DNA of 47,322 bases from Actinomycetota bacterium (GCA_027729805.1 JAQCEO010000010.1:1-47322), one strand, 5' to 3'. Positions 1 to 10,576 are shown, numbered from the stretch's first letter. The notes: generated from the sequence alone by a model not told the origin. A program made the numbers and translations.

Positions 1-1
1 G

Positions 2-109
2 GGTGACGGCAAGTTGGCAAAACAGGGGCGTTATGACCTCATCGCTAGAAATGGTGACGTCAAGAGCGATAAGGCCAAGTTCTCACTTACCAAGGAAAAG
101 AAGTCGTGA
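2..109 (+). CDS. C-terminal fragment of an unidentified protein (5' end outside window)
   Basis: Open frame from the window edge: ...GDGKLAKQGRYDLIARNGDVKSDKAKFSLTKEKKS* ending at TGA 107-109. No start visible; family not recognised. Confidence 0.4.
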   Translation, partial: GDGKLAKQGRYDLIARNGDVKSDKAKFSLTKEKKS

Positions 110-175
110 CGGTGGATATGCGGCCTCGGTGCTTTCGGGGGCGTCGAAATTCGCAATTATGAAGTGGCGTTCGGG

Positions 176-1558
176 CTAACTTCGCTGCGCATTAACAAGA
201 GTGCGGGCCACCGCGAGCGCCTCATTAAGTGAGGTAACCTCGTGCACCCGGATGTCAGTTACATTCGAATCACCCTTTGAGCCGCGCGGGATGATCGCAT
301 CGGTGAATCCAAGCCGCGCAGCTTCCGCGAGACGGCGGGTGAGGGCCGTAACTTTGCGGACATCACCGGAGAGCCCAACTTCGCCGATGGCAATAAGCCC
401 ACTCGGTAGGGCCACATCGTTGACACTGCTCGAGATTGCCAGCGCAATAGCTAGGTCAGTTGCGGGTTCAACCAGGCGCACCCCGCCAACCGTCGCCACA
501 AAACAGTCGGAGGTGGCGAGCTTTAGGCCAACTCGGCGCTCGAGCACCCCGAGCATCATGGCGATGCGCGAGGAGTCCAGGCCACTTGTTACCCGACGAG
601 GCTGCGGAGCGCTTGAGGGGGCGATCAGCGCCTGCACTTCGGTGACCAGCGGGCGCCGACCTTCAACGGTGACGCTCACGCAAGTGCCAGGGGCCGGCTC
701 ATGGCGATCACCGAGGAATAACCCACTTGGATCGGCGAGCCCGATGATTCCGTCATCGACAAGCTCAAAGCAACCGATTTCATCCGCGGGACCGAACCGA
801 TTTTTCACGGCCCGCACCAAACGCAAGGTGCTATGCCGATCGCCCTCGAAGTAGAGAACCACGTCCACCAGGTGTTCAAGGGCCCGGGGCCCGGCGACAC
901 TGCCGTCCTTTGTCACATGCCCAACGATGATCGCGGTCATGCCGCGGGATTTAGCGCGAGCGATCACCGAGGCGGCGACCTCGCGTATCTGGGTTACCCC
1001 CCCTGCCGCGCCGTCGATCTCGGCGCTAGCGATGGTCTGTACCGAGTCCAAGATCAGCAGGCTGGGCTCGAGCGTCTCGATGTGTCCCAGTACCCCCCCT
1101 AAATCGGTCTCGGCAGCCAGATAAAGGCCATCGGTGAGGGCGCCAATGCGTTCGGCACGCATTCGTACCTGAGCGGTGGATTCTTCTCCGGTGACATACA
1201 AGGTGAGCTGCCCGGCATCAGCCCAGCGGGCGGCCACGTCAAGGAGCAGGGTGGATTTGCCGACCCCGGGTTCACCGGCTAATAAGATCACCGCTCCCGG
1301 CACTAGACCGCCACCAAGCACTCGGTCGAATTCGCTGATGCCCGTTTGCGTTGCGGCAGCCGCCGTGAGATCCACCGAGCCAATGGGTAGTGCTGGGGTG
1401 CCGGATTTTGCCGCCGTGGTGCCGCGAGTTCGAGTGGCACCTATTTCATCAACGGTGCCCCACGCTTGGCACTCCCCACAGCGTCCAACCCATTTAACGC
1501 TGGTCCAGCCGCAATCACTGCAGCGGTAGGCCGGGGCTTTTGGGGCGGTGCGGGCCAT
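176..1558 (-). CDS. radA: DNA repair protein RadA
   Basis: 460 aa; N-terminal zinc finger YRCSDCGWTSVKWVGRCGEC, Walker A GEPGVGKST, RadA-specific KNRFG motif, C-terminal Lon-like domain. Confidence 0.97.
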   Translation of the reverse strand: MARTAPKAPAYRCSDCGWTSVKWVGRCGECQAWGTVDEIGATRTRGTTAAKSGTPALPIGSVDLTAAAATQTGISEFDRVLGGGLVPGAVILLAGEPGVGKSTLLLDVAARWADAGQLTLYVTGEESTAQVRMRAERIGALTDGLYLAAETDLGGVLGHIETLEPSLLILDSVQTIASAEIDGAAGGVTQIREVAASVIARAKSRGMTAIIVGHVTKDGSVAGPRALEHLVDVVLYFEGDRHSTLRLVRAVKNRFGPADEIGCFELVDDGIIGLADPSGLFLGDRHEPAPGTCVSVTVEGRRPLVTEVQALIAPSSAPQPRRVTSGLDSSRIAMMLGVLERRVGLKLATSDCFVATVGGVRLVEPATDLAIALAISSSVNDVALPSGLIAIGEVGLSGDVRKVTALTRRLAEAARLGFTDAIIPRGSKGDSNVTDIRVHEVTSLNEALAVARTLVNAQRS

Positions 1559-1579
1559 CTGGGTTTTCGAAGAGTCGGT

Positions 1580-2347
1580 CTAGGAGGTGATGGGGGGGTC
1601 GGCCGGGTGTGGAGTCAGGCCGGTGGTGTCGGTCACGGTCAATAACAACTTTTCGCGGGCCGTGCACAGGCGCGCCAATTCTTCGTAGGCCGGTAAGCCG
1701 ATGAGGGCCACGATCTCATCCCGTGATGACAGGTAAACCGGCTCGGTGCCGATATGTGCCTCGGTATTGCTGCTGCAATACCAATCCAGATCATGGCCGC
1801 CGGCACCCCAAGTTCGGCGGTCATATTCACCGAGTACGACCACAAGGCGCTCGACTTCGTCCTCGTACTTCTTGTTCTCGTAGGTTCGGCTAAGGGGTAG
1901 CTGCCAGCACACCTCGGGCTTGGTCTCGACGAAGGAGATGCCCTCACGGTTGGCCAGGTGGTGCAGTGCGCAGCCGTAGCCGCCGGCGAAGTCCTTTTGA
2001 TTGTGGAAGATGCAGGCACCGTTATGTACCGCGGTCTTGCGGGCGCCGTCCTCCTTTTCGATCCAGCCCTTTTTCTTGCCGATTTTGATGTTCTGCCACA
2101 TGTCGCCATCGAGTTTTTCGACCCAGCGGGTGACCCGCTTTTCATCTTTTTTCTCGGAGAAGTGTGCGCCAAGAGTGCAGCAGCCGGCGTCCGGGGCGTC
2201 CGCGTAGATGCCTTTGCAGCCCCGGCCGAAAATACAGGTCCAGCGAGAGGTCAACCAGGTTAGGTCAGCTCGGATTATCTGGTTTTCGTCAGCGGGATCG
2301 ATGAACTCGACCCACTGGCGTGGAAAATCTAAGGCGACCTCAGGCAT
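1580..2347 (-). CDS. Cys-rich protein, YkgJ/DUF3109-like putative metal-binding
   Basis: Long ORF with CIFGRGCKG...CCTLGAHF and later Cys residues; start at ATG 2347 (MPEVALDF) preferred because a -10-like TAGAGT lies 7 nt upstream. Family call is from the Cys pattern only. Confidence 0.6.
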   Translation of the reverse strand: MPEVALDFPRQWVEFIDPADENQIIRADLTWLTSRWTCIFGRGCKGIYADAPDAGCCTLGAHFSEKKDEKRVTRWVEKLDGDMWQNIKIGKKKGWIEKEDGARKTAVHNGACIFHNQKDFAGGYGCALHHLANREGISFVETKPEVCWQLPLSRTYENKKYEDEVERLVVVLGEYDRRTWGAGGHDLDWYCSSNTEAHIGTEPVYLSSRDEIVALIGLPAYEELARLCTAREKLLLTVTDTTGLTPHPADPPITS

Positions 2348-2432
2348 GGAGCACACTCTATTGGGCACTATTAACTAAGACGCGCCCGCGCCCAAGCGGG
2401 CACCGGGAGGTGCTTGCAGGTACCTTCTGACT

Positions 2433-3362
2433 ATGCGGCTGGGCGTCCTTGATATCGGGTCAAATACGGTACATCTTTTGCTCGTTGACGCGCACTACGG
2501 AGCAGCTCCGATCCCGGCCTCGAAATTGAAGATGCCACTTAGGCTGGCCGAGCACTTGACCCCTGATGGGCGCATTGACGCGGCGGCGGTTGACGAACTA
2601 ATCGGATTCATCCGACAAGGCCAGCAGCTTTCTGAAGATAAGGGCGCCACCGAGGTGATGGTGTTTGCCACGTCTGCCATCCGCGAGGCCGGCAACGGTG
2701 AAGAAGTGTTGAGTCGAGTTCGTGATGAGACCGGCGTCTTTATTGATGTGCTTTCGGGTGAAGCCGAGGCCCGCATGACATTTCTCGCGGTGCGCCGGTG
2801 GTTTGGTTGGTCGACGGGTCGACTGCTAGTTGTCGATATCGGGGGCGGCTCGCTAGAACTCGCGTCGGGGGTGGACGAGGAACCCGATGTGGCCGTCTCA
2901 TTGCCCCTGGGGGCCGGCCGCGTAACTCGATCGCATCTAATCGGTGACCCCCCGACGCCCGATTCCCTTCGTGAGCTACGTCGATTTGTTCGTGCTGAAA
3001 TCGCAGCGGTTACCGGGCGCCTGCTGCGCGTCGGTGAGCCGAGTATGGCTGCGGCTACCTCTAAGACATTTCGGCAACTGGCTCGGATCGCGGGGGCGGC
3101 GCCGTCGACCGAGGGCATGTACGTCAGGCGCTCAATGAGTATTACCGACCTGACCTCACTGGTAAATAAATTGGCTGGAATGACAGCCGCGGAACGCACC
3201 AAGTTACCGGGGGTCTCATCGGCGCGCGCCGGTCAGTTGCTCGCCGGTGCGGTGGTTGCCGAATCCGTCATGGATTTACTTGATATCAAGGAGTTCGTGA
3301 TCTGCCCGTGGGCCTTACGCGAGGGCATGATTCTTCATCGCATGGATCGCCTGACTGAGTGA
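2433..3362 (+). CDS. Ppx/GppA phosphatase family protein
   Basis: 309 aa; [20 protein letters not shown] and [17 protein letters not shown]-fold phosphate-binding motifs. Confidence 0.93.
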   Translation: MRLGVLDIGSNTVHLLLVDAHYGAAPIPASKLKMPLRLAEHLTPDGRIDAAAVDELIGFIRQGQQLSEDKGATEVMVFATSAIREAGNGEEVLSRVRDETGVFIDVLSGEAEARMTFLAVRRWFGWSTGRLLVVDIGGGSLELASGVDEEPDVAVSLPLGAGRVTRSHLIGDPPTPDSLRELRRFVRAEIAAVTGRLLRVGEPSMAAATSKTFRQLARIAGAAPSTEGMYVRRSMSITDLTSLVNKLAGMTAAERTKLPGVSSARAGQLLAGAVVAESVMDLLDIKEFVICPWALREGMILHRMDRLTE

Positions 3363-5677
3363 TGGAGGTCGTTCATGGCTTGACGGCGGCTGAGGTTGCT
3401 GAGCGGGTAGCTGCGGGTCAGATAAACGATTTACCCAACGTAAACAGTCGCAGCATCAGTGACATCATCAAGGCGAACACCCTAACTTGGTTCAACGGTC
3501 TTATCGGGGCGATGTGGATCGTGATGCTACTGATTGCTCCGATACAGGATTCCCTTTTTGGTTTCGTCATAGTGGCGAATACCGCAATCGGCATCATTCA
3601 GGAGTTTCGCGCAGCTAGGGCGCTTGCGAAGCTCGCCGTTATCGGCGAAGCCAAGCCGGTGGTGCGACGCGATGGCACCGATGTCCCGGTCAGTGCAAAT
3701 GAGGTCGTGCTCGATGACGTGATCGTGCTGACCACGGGGGACCAACTGGTAGTTGATGGTGAGGTGCTAGTCGCTGACGGTCTAGAAATTGATGAGAGTC
3801 TGCTCACCGGCGAAGCCGACCCCGTTGATATGAAAATCGGCGATCAAGTGATGTCGGGCTCATTCGTGGTTGCGGGTTCTGGACTGTATCGAGCCACCCG
3901 GGTCGGTCGAGATTCATTTGCCGCCGGACTAACCGAGCAGGCCAAGAAGTTTCATCAGACCAACTCCGAACTTCGCGATTCGATTAACAGATTCATTAGA
4001 CTCCTGTCGTATTTACTGCTGCCTGTTGGCCTTCTGCTGTTCTTCTCGCAATGGCTGCGCGCTGATCTACCGATTAATGAGGTATTGCGGGGCACGATCG
4101 CCGGTATGGTCACCATGGTGCCTGAGGGCCTAGTGCTACTTACCAGCATCGCGATGGCCGTGGCAGTGATTCGACTTGCCGCCAAGAAGGTTCTAGTTCA
4201 AGACCTGCCGGCGGTTGAAGTCCTTGCTCGCGTTGACACTATCTGTGTCGATAAGACTGGCACCCTTACCGAGCCGGGTATGCAGGTGCGCGATGTGGTG
4301 AGTTTGGTGGATGAAGCGGCTACTTCGGCTGCCCTTGGTGCGCTGGCGGCGGTTGAGTCCAGCCCGAATCTGACTTTGCAGGCGGTCGGGGCGCGATACC
4401 CGAACCCGGCTTGGTTGGTGCAACAAAGTGTGCCCTTCTCCAGTGCGCGCAAATGGTCGGCAGCAACTTTTGCCGGCCACGGGACTTGGGTCATCGGGGC
4501 TCCGGAAATGCTGCTTGCCGATGGCGACCCGGTTCGGGCCCGGGCCGACACCATTGCGGGTGACGGTGCCCGCGTTCTACTCCTTGCTAAGGGCGCGGAT
4601 GCTCCCGATGCGGAGAGCGGCCCCGGTCAGGTAACGCCGGTGGCCCTAGTAGTGATTGACCAAACTCTGCGCCCTGATGCTGCGGAAACTGTTGCTTATT
4701 TCCTCGAGCAAGACGTTCGAGTTAAAGTTATTTCGGGTGATAATGCGGCGACCGTTGGTGCGATCGCGGCGCAAGCTGGTGTGCCCGGCGCTGAAAACCC
4801 CATTGATGCTCGAACCTTGCCACAGGACACCGTCGAGGTTGCCAAGGTGCTTGAGACTGCTTCAGTCTTCGGCCGGGTGACCCCGTTGCAAAAGCAATCA
4901 ATGGTCGACGCACTGCATCTTCAAGGCTGCACAGTTGCGATGACCGGCGATGGTGTCAACGATGTGCTGGCGCTGAAGAATGCTGATCTAGGTATCGCGA
5001 TGGGTTCAGGGTCGGGGGCTACCCGCGCTGTTGCCCAACTAGTTCTGCTTGACGATAAGTGGGCGGTTATGCCTAGTGTGGTTGCCGAAGGCCGGCGAGT
5101 TCTTGGCAATATAGAGCGCGTCGCCGATGTCTTCTTAACTAAATCCTTTTACGCGATTTTCATCTCCATCGCCACGGGCGTCTTCGCGGTTGCCTTCCCG
5201 TTTCTGCCCCGCCACATTTCACTTATCGGGGCACTAACTATTGGCATCCCTGGATTCTTCCTGGCGCTGATGCCAAATACCGAGCGATTTCGTCCAGGCT
5301 TTTTCAAGCGGGTGTTAATTTTCACGGCGCCGGCCGGGGCCGTCGCGGCCTTGGCTGCTTTCACCAGTTACGGCATCGCATTGAACGTTGGTGAGACCTT
5401 GGGCGATGCGCAATCCGCGGCAACCGTCACCTTGTTCATCGTCACCACTGCGGTATTGATTCAAAGTGCCCGTCCACTTAGCCTGCTTAGATTGGGCATC
5501 GTCGCCCTCATGATTGTGTTGTTCCTAGGGGTGTTGTTCATCCCATTCTTCTCTAACTTCTTTGCGCTGTCCCTCGACCCTGAACGCTACAGTCTCGTGG
5601 CTATCGCGGTGGGTTTGGTAGGGGCATGTGGAGTTTGGGTTATTGCGGCTTCGACTGATCGGTGGCGGCGGGCGTGA
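3359..5677 (+). CDS. Cation-translocating P-type ATPase, CtpE-like
   Basis: 772 aa; DKTGTLT phosphorylation motif, [30 protein letters not shown] hinge; N-terminus resembles mycobacterial CtpE. Confidence 0.92.
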   Translation: MMEVVHGLTAAEVAERVAAGQINDLPNVNSRSISDIIKANTLTWFNGLIGAMWIVMLLIAPIQDSLFGFVIVANTAIGIIQEFRAARALAKLAVIGEAKPVVRRDGTDVPVSANEVVLDDVIVLTTGDQLVVDGEVLVADGLEIDESLLTGEADPVDMKIGDQVMSGSFVVAGSGLYRATRVGRDSFAAGLTEQAKKFHQTNSELRDSINRFIRLLSYLLLPVGLLLFFSQWLRADLPINEVLRGTIAGMVTMVPEGLVLLTSIAMAVAVIRLAAKKVLVQDLPAVEVLARVDTICVDKTGTLTEPGMQVRDVVSLVDEAATSAALGALAAVESSPNLTLQAVGARYPNPAWLVQQSVPFSSARKWSAATFAGHGTWVIGAPEMLLADGDPVRARADTIAGDGARVLLLAKGADAPDAESGPGQVTPVALVVIDQTLRPDAAETVAYFLEQDVRVKVISGDNAATVGAIAAQAGVPGAENPIDARTLPQDTVEVAKVLETASVFGRVTPLQKQSMVDALHLQGCTVAMTGDGVNDVLALKNADLGIAMGSGSGATRAVAQLVLLDDKWAVMPSVVAEGRRVLGNIERVADVFLTKSFYAIFISIATGVFAVAFPFLPRHISLIGALTIGIPGFFLALMPNTERFRPGFFKRVLIFTAPAGAVAALAAFTSYGIALNVGETLGDAQSAATVTLFIVTTAVLIQSARPLSLLRLGIVALMIVLFLGVLFIPFFSNFFALSLDPERYSLVAIAVGLVGACGVWVIAASTDRWRRA

Positions 5678-6453
5678 GCCCACTCATTGGCTTATCAAGT
5701 TCATCGGTTTACCCAGAGAACACCGCTGCCGCCTTTGAGATCGCCGCAGCACTTGGCTACGACGGCGTAGAGGTGATGGTCGGTACTGATTCAGTAAGTC
5801 AGGATGTTGATGCGCTTGCAGCATTGGTCGACCACTATCAGGTGCCGGTTATCTCGATCCACGCCCCATGCCTGCTCATTACCCAGCGGGTGTGGGGCAC
5901 TGATTCCTGGGCGAAACTGCGCAAGGCGCAAGAAGTAGCTGAAATGCTCGGTGCTTCAACGGTAGTGGTGCACCCGCCCTTCAGGTGGCAGCGTGACTAC
6001 GCGCGTACCTTTGTTAGCGGCCTGAAGGCTATGGGCAATGAGACTGCTGTGCAATTTTCAGTAGAGAACATGTTCCCGTGGCGCGCAGTCGCGCAACGCT
6101 TACCTGCCTATTCACCTGGTTGGGATATCCGAGACGAGGATTACCCGCACACTACTTTGGACCTCTCCCACACCGCGGTCTCCGGCAGTGATGCCCTGCA
6201 GTTCGCGAGGGATCTTGGTGAACGCCTGACCCACCTGCATTTAGCTGACGGCAGCGGTTCGGCGGTCGATGAGCACTTACTGCCCGGACGAGGCACCCAG
6301 CCGGTTGGTGATGTCCTAGAACTTCTGGTCGCCAGCGGCTTCTGCGGAGCAGTAATTGTCGAAGTCAGCACCCGGGGTGCGAACTCACGTGAGCAACGGT
6401 TGGCCGATCTAGTCGAGGCCCTTACTTTCGCTCGCCATCACCTGTCACCTTGA
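5674..6453 (+). CDS. Sugar phosphate isomerase/epimerase (xylose isomerase-like TIM barrel)
   Basis: [49 protein letters not shown] start overlaps the preceding TGA (GTGA). Confidence 0.85.
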   Translation: MSPLIGLSSSSVYPENTAAAFEIAAALGYDGVEVMVGTDSVSQDVDALAALVDHYQVPVISIHAPCLLITQRVWGTDSWAKLRKAQEVAEMLGASTVVVHPPFRWQRDYARTFVSGLKAMGNETAVQFSVENMFPWRAVAQRLPAYSPGWDIRDEDYPHTTLDLSHTAVSGSDALQFARDLGERLTHLHLADGSGSAVDEHLLPGRGTQPVGDVLELLVASGFCGAVIVEVSTRGANSREQRLADLVEALTFARHHLSP

Positions 6454-6505
6454 GTTAATTCGGTGGCCACGCATTAACTAGCCGCCGCCCGGTACGGTGC
6501 TGGGT

Positions 6506-7108
6506 GTGGCCGAAGCCGATCTGACTTCTTCGATCTTGGGTGCGGCGCGCTCAGTGCTCGGTGCCCGCGGATATGCAAACACCACGATCAAAACAGTGGC
6601 TGCGGCCGCCGGCGTTGCCCCTGGCGTAGTCCGGTCCCTTTACTCCAATAAAGAGCAATTACTTGCCACCGCATTAAGGGTGCCGTTCGACCCGGCGGGC
6701 AGTATTCCGAAGTTAATCGCACCTGGCTTGGACGGCATGGGCGAGCGGCTAGTGCGCCTGACCTTGCAACTTAGTGGAGATGAACAGGTGCGTAAGGACG
6801 CCACCAACTTGATGCAGTCCGCTCGCGCATCTGCGGGGGTTGATCAACTGCGCGGTCTGACCGACTTCCTGCAGGCGACTTTGCTTGATCGGGTAGTGGA
6901 AGCCATTGGTGTTCCTGATGCCCGGATGCGCGGCGCCTTGATCACCGCGTACTTAGCCGGGGTGGTCGCAACCCGCTGCATATTGAATATCGAACCACTG
7001 GCGTCCGCGACAGATGAGGTGATCGTGGCTCTGGTGGCACCGACTATTCAGCGACTCCTCGACCCAACACAGCCACTGCCTACCAAGGATGCGACCGGGA
7101 AGTCATAA
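6506..7108 (+). CDS. TetR-family transcriptional regulator
   Basis: N-terminal HTH: ILGAARSVLGARGYANTTIKTVAAAAGVAPGVVRSLYSNKEQLL. GTG 6506 chosen over 6497 because of a TACGGT hexamer 7 nt upstream. Confidence 0.85.
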   Translation: MAEADLTSSILGAARSVLGARGYANTTIKTVAAAAGVAPGVVRSLYSNKEQLLATALRVPFDPAGSIPKLIAPGLDGMGERLVRLTLQLSGDEQVRKDATNLMQSARASAGVDQLRGLTDFLQATLLDRVVEAIGVPDARMRGALITAYLAGVVATRCILNIEPLASATDEVIVALVAPTIQRLLDPTQPLPTKDATGKS

Positions 7109-7117
7109 GGTCATCTG

Positions 7118-8026
7118 GTGTCATCAGTTCGCAATGTCTTTGAGCAGATCGCCAAAAACAAGGCCATCGGCTCCTTTATCGCCGGTACGCCAATCGGGCG
7201 CGAGTTCGTGCACCGGGTTGCGGGAGGCGAGCAGGTAGAAGATGTGATCGAAGCAGCACAACTCTTGGCCGACGCGGGGAGGCTAATAAGTCTTGAACGC
7301 GCGGTGAGCGGGGAACTATCCGAGTCCGAAAGCGCCGTGGTTTTCGCTGACTACGCAGTGGCGGTCAGCGCCTTGGCTTCGGCAGCACTGGCGCGCATCT
7401 CCGAGGTGGTGATTCTCCCCGAGGTCGTCCTTCGTGGGAGTTTGAGAAGTGCGCCGTTAAGGGACTTGTGCGCGCAGGCGCAGATCAGCCAAGTAAGTGT
7501 CATGATCGGGATGGGCCCGGACGATTTAGTCGATGCCACCCTTGAGTTGGTAAGTGGCCTACGTGCCGAAGGTTTCGATGTCGGGGTGACTTTGCAATCG
7601 GTTCTCCGGCGAACCGAAGACGATTGCGAAACCATCGGGGGTCGAGTGTGCTTGGTTAAGGGGGCGACCAGTTATGTAGCACTGGATCGCTTCGGCCAAG
7701 CAATCGAGGTGGATAAGTCCTATATCCGCTGCGCAAAAGCTTTACTGCGAGCGGCTGCTGAACCAGTTTTTGCCACCCAAGACCCGCGCCTGATCGAGAT
7801 TATCCAGACGCTCACCGCCCGGCTGCACCGTGAAAAGGGCAGTTATGAGTTCGCTATGTATTACGGGCAAAGCACGGGGTTACAGCAGCGCTTGACCGAA
7901 GCTGGTGAGGCGGTCCGGGTGTATATCCCGTTCGGGCCGGGGTGGTTTGGCCGCCTCGTGGGAGGCTTGGCGGAAAGACCGACCGGTTTAGTCCCGGCGA
8001 TCAGGTCACTGCTCCCAGGTGCCTGA
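7118..8026 (+). CDS. Proline dehydrogenase-family protein, catalytic residues apparently lost
   Basis: GVTLQSVLRRTEDD, LVKGA, EFAMYYGQ, VRVYIPFGPGWFGRLVGGLAERP align to PRODH motifs, but the canonical RRLAERP reads GGLAERP. Confidence 0.75.
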   Translation: MSSVRNVFEQIAKNKAIGSFIAGTPIGREFVHRVAGGEQVEDVIEAAQLLADAGRLISLERAVSGELSESESAVVFADYAVAVSALASAALARISEVVILPEVVLRGSLRSAPLRDLCAQAQISQVSVMIGMGPDDLVDATLELVSGLRAEGFDVGVTLQSVLRRTEDDCETIGGRVCLVKGATSYVALDRFGQAIEVDKSYIRCAKALLRAAAEPVFATQDPRLIEIIQTLTARLHREKGSYEFAMYYGQSTGLQQRLTEAGEAVRVYIPFGPGWFGRLVGGLAERPTGLVPAIRSLLPGA

Positions 8027-8051
8027 TCACGGATAAGCGAGAGGAAATAGC

Positions 8052-8849
8052 GTGACACGCATCGCGGTACTAGGCGGCGGAGTGATGGGCGAGGCGCTAA
8101 TCGTCGGCCTGAAACGCCGGTTGACTCCAGCTCCAACCATCGTGGTCGCGGAAAAGCGGGTGGAGCGCGCGGCTGAATTGGCCGACCGGTTTGGGGTCCA
8201 GGTCGCGGCTCCGGCTGCTGCCGTAGTGGGCGCCGATGTCGTGATCATCGCGGTCAAGCCGCAAGATATTCGATCGTTAGTTCAAGAGATCGCGTCGGAT
8301 GTGGCCGATGGCGCCTTGGTCATTTCAATTGCGGCCGGCATCACCACTTTGTCAATCGAAGAAGTTCTTCCGCGGGCCAATGTGGTCCGGGCGATGCCAA
8401 ATTATCCGGCGCGGCTGGAACTCAGTGTCACGGGCATCAGCGCCGGCGCCAATTGCGATGGGGCAGCATTGGCTCACGCTGAGCAATTGCTGGCATCGGT
8501 GGGCACGGTGATTTCGGTGCCAGAGACCCTGCAGGACGCAATAACGGCGGTCTCTGGAAGTGGACCGGCGTATGTCTTCTTACTCGCCGAGGCGATGATG
8601 GCTGGTGCGCAGGCCGTTGGACTAAGTGCGGCCGATGCGCGCAACGCGGTGGTGCACACCCTGTTGGGTGCGGCCCACCTGCTTGATGTCAGTGGTGAGG
8701 AACCAGCGGTATTGCGCGCCATGGTGACTTCTCCGGGAGGCACCACCGCCGCGGCGATCGCGGTCTTACAGGAAAATGAAATCCTTGATTCATTCATAGC
8801 TGCCATCGTGGCAGCACGGGATCGAAGCCGAGAGCTATCTGCATCGTGA
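8052..8849 (+). CDS. proC: Pyrroline-5-carboxylate reductase
   Basis: 265 aa; N-terminal Rossmann motif GGGVMGEAL and AVSGSGPAYVFLLAEAM...SPGGTTAAAI. Confidence 0.96.
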   Translation: MTRIAVLGGGVMGEALIVGLKRRLTPAPTIVVAEKRVERAAELADRFGVQVAAPAAAVVGADVVIIAVKPQDIRSLVQEIASDVADGALVISIAAGITTLSIEEVLPRANVVRAMPNYPARLELSVTGISAGANCDGAALAHAEQLLASVGTVISVPETLQDAITAVSGSGPAYVFLLAEAMMAGAQAVGLSAADARNAVVHTLLGAAHLLDVSGEEPAVLRAMVTSPGGTTAAAIAVLQENEILDSFIAAIVAARDRSRELSAS

Positions 8850-10051
8850 GCAAACGAGTCGGCGTGGTTTGGGATGAACGGTTGCCCGAGTACGACTTCG
8901 GTGCCGGTCACCCACTGACCCCGATCCGAGTGCAATTGGCGATGCGACTTGCCGCGGACTTCGACTTATTAATCCAGCCGAACGTGCAATTGCTGACCCC
9001 GGTCGAGCCGATTTCGATGGACATCTTGTTACGGGTGCACGATGCGGATTATGTCAACGCGGTGCTGCGGGCATCCGATATTGGTTTTGGCATGGGGGCA
9101 AGTGATAGCTCGTGGGGTTTTGGTACCGCAGATGTTCCGATTTTCCCCGGTATGCATCAGGCCAGTGCTCGGGTCGCGGGGGCCACCTTGGCCGCAACAC
9201 GGGCGGTCCATGGCGGTGCCGTAGAACATGCGGTGAATCTGGCGGGCGGCTTGCACCACGCAATGCCAGCTGCGGCATCAGGTTTTTGTGTCTATAACGA
9301 TGTGGCAGTGTCGATCGCCTGGTTACTGGACCAAGGGGTTGAGCGCATCGCATATGTCGACCTTGACGTCCATCACGGTGATGGTGTGCAGGCCATGTTC
9401 TGGGACGACCCCAGGGTACTAACCATCTCAATTCACGAGAGCCCGGCGAGTTTATTCCCGGGCACCGGATGGCCCAGTGAAATTGGTGGTCCAACTGCCC
9501 GAGGCACCGCGGTCAATATCGCGCTGCCAGCCGGCACCGGCGACCAAGGCTGGTTGCGGGCCTTTCATGCGCTCGTACCTCAGTTACTCAAAGCCTTTGA
9601 CCCACAATTTGTGATCAGCCAGCATGGAGTTGATACGCATGCTGATGACCCATTGGCGAATCTGAACCTGTCATTAGATGGCCAGCGCATGAGTTATGAG
9701 GCGATGCACCTATGGGCACACCATTATGCGGCCGGCCGGTGGGTCGTTGTCGGCGGCGGCGGCTATGAGTGGCTTGAGGTGGTGCCGCGGGCCTGGACCC
9801 ACCTCATTGCTGAGGTCGGTGGCCACCCGGTGGACCCGGGTGCGGAACTTCCAGAGGTCTTTTTGGCCCACGTCAAAGCGACTCACGGCAGGTCGGCACC
9901 GATCCGGATGACCGATGGACGTACCCCGTTGCCGAAGTCGTTCGAGGAAGGCGATGACCCAAATGATGAGGTGGATCAAGCGATAAGCCTTACTAGGGCA
10001 CTGATTTTCCCCATTTGGGGGCTGGCGCCGCGGTCCGACGGCTGGCTATGA
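8846..10051 (+). CDS. acuC: Acetoin utilization protein AcuC / class I-like histone deacetylase superfamily
   Basis: YVDLDVHHGDGVQAMFWDDPRVLTISIHE, QHGVDTHADDPLANLNL. Confidence 0.9.
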   Translation: MSKRVGVVWDERLPEYDFGAGHPLTPIRVQLAMRLAADFDLLIQPNVQLLTPVEPISMDILLRVHDADYVNAVLRASDIGFGMGASDSSWGFGTADVPIFPGMHQASARVAGATLAATRAVHGGAVEHAVNLAGGLHHAMPAAASGFCVYNDVAVSIAWLLDQGVERIAYVDLDVHHGDGVQAMFWDDPRVLTISIHESPASLFPGTGWPSEIGGPTARGTAVNIALPAGTGDQGWLRAFHALVPQLLKAFDPQFVISQHGVDTHADDPLANLNLSLDGQRMSYEAMHLWAHHYAAGRWVVVGGGGYEWLEVVPRAWTHLIAEVGGHPVDPGAELPEVFLAHVKATHGRSAPIRMTDGRTPLPKSFEEGDDPNDEVDQAISLTRALIFPIWGLAPRSDGWL

Positions 10052-10185
10052 CCACGGGTGATGTATTTTTTGCCAATATTGCAAACCAACTTTCCCAGCG
10101 TACCCTGGTGCCACTAGTGTTCGCCTTCTGATCACGCATCGGCAGGGTAGCCGGAGCGGACTGCCTGCAGAAAGTTCGGTGCCTA

Positions 10186-10392
10186 ATGACCAACAATCCT
10201 GAGCGCGGCTTTGCCGAGGTCCGCTTCCTAACCGTTGCTGAGGTTGCCTCGGTAATGCGGGTTTCGAAGATGACGGTTTACCGATTGGTCCATGGCGGTG
10301 CGCTCCCCGCGGTGCGCGTTGGCCGCTCCTTTAGAGTCCCAGAGCAGGCAGTCCACGACTACCTTCGAGACTCCTTCGTCGAGACCGCCTGA
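10186..10392 (+). CDS. Short excisionase/MerR-type HTH DNA-binding protein
   Basis: FLTVAEVASVMRVSKMTVYRLVHGGALPAVRVGRSFRVPEQAVHDYL; matches the actinobacterial proC-adjacent family (e.g. mycobacterial Rv0500A type). Confidence 0.9.
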   Translation: MTNNPERGFAEVRFLTVAEVASVMRVSKMTVYRLVHGGALPAVRVGRSFRVPEQAVHDYLRDSFVETA

Positions 10393-10477
10393 GCCGGCAG
10401 GTAGGCTACCTCTTAGTAGTTGGCGTTCGTGGGATTCCTGAACGCATCTTTCGAACGACGAACGCGAGGATGTCTTT

Positions 10478-10576
10478 ATGGGCTCAGTGGTAAAGAAGCG
10501 CCGCAAGCGGATGGCGAAGAAGAAGCACCGCAAGTTGTTGCGCCGTACCCGAGTTCAGCGCCGCAATAAGGGCTAG
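10478..10576 (+). CDS. Small ribosomal subunit protein bS22 (AURKAIP1/COX24 domain)
   Basis: 32 aa read directly: [36 protein letters not shown] upstream of ATG; conserved position after the HTH gene. Not in the supplied ORF track. Confidence 0.95.
   Translation: MGSVVKKRRKRMAKKKHRKLLRRTRVQRRNKG

Noticed and set aside
201-854. 217-aa + strand ORF antisense to radA (and dozens of similar antisense/alternate-frame ORFs, e.g. 2495-3202 -, 28948-29766 +, 44805-45380 -)
   Set aside because: Low-complexity Arg/Ser/Pro/Ala-rich products typical of GC-rich antisense frames, no recognisable domains, fully overlapped by well-supported genes.
1639-2172. 177-aa - strand ORF in an alternate frame of the YkgJ-like gene
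   Set aside because: Overlaps a better ORF on the same strand; composition is frame-shifted nonsense (KRAGSKRRTAPARPR).
10186-10392. 'Excisionase' HTH as evidence of a prophage or integrative element
   Set aside because: No integrase, att repeats or phage genes; the gene is a conserved chromosomal neighbour of bS22 and proC in actinobacteria.
10441-10475. TCGAACGACGAACGCG upstream of bS22 as a LexA box
   Set aside because: Contains direct CGAACGA repeats but lacks the GTTCG right half needed for a SOS box.
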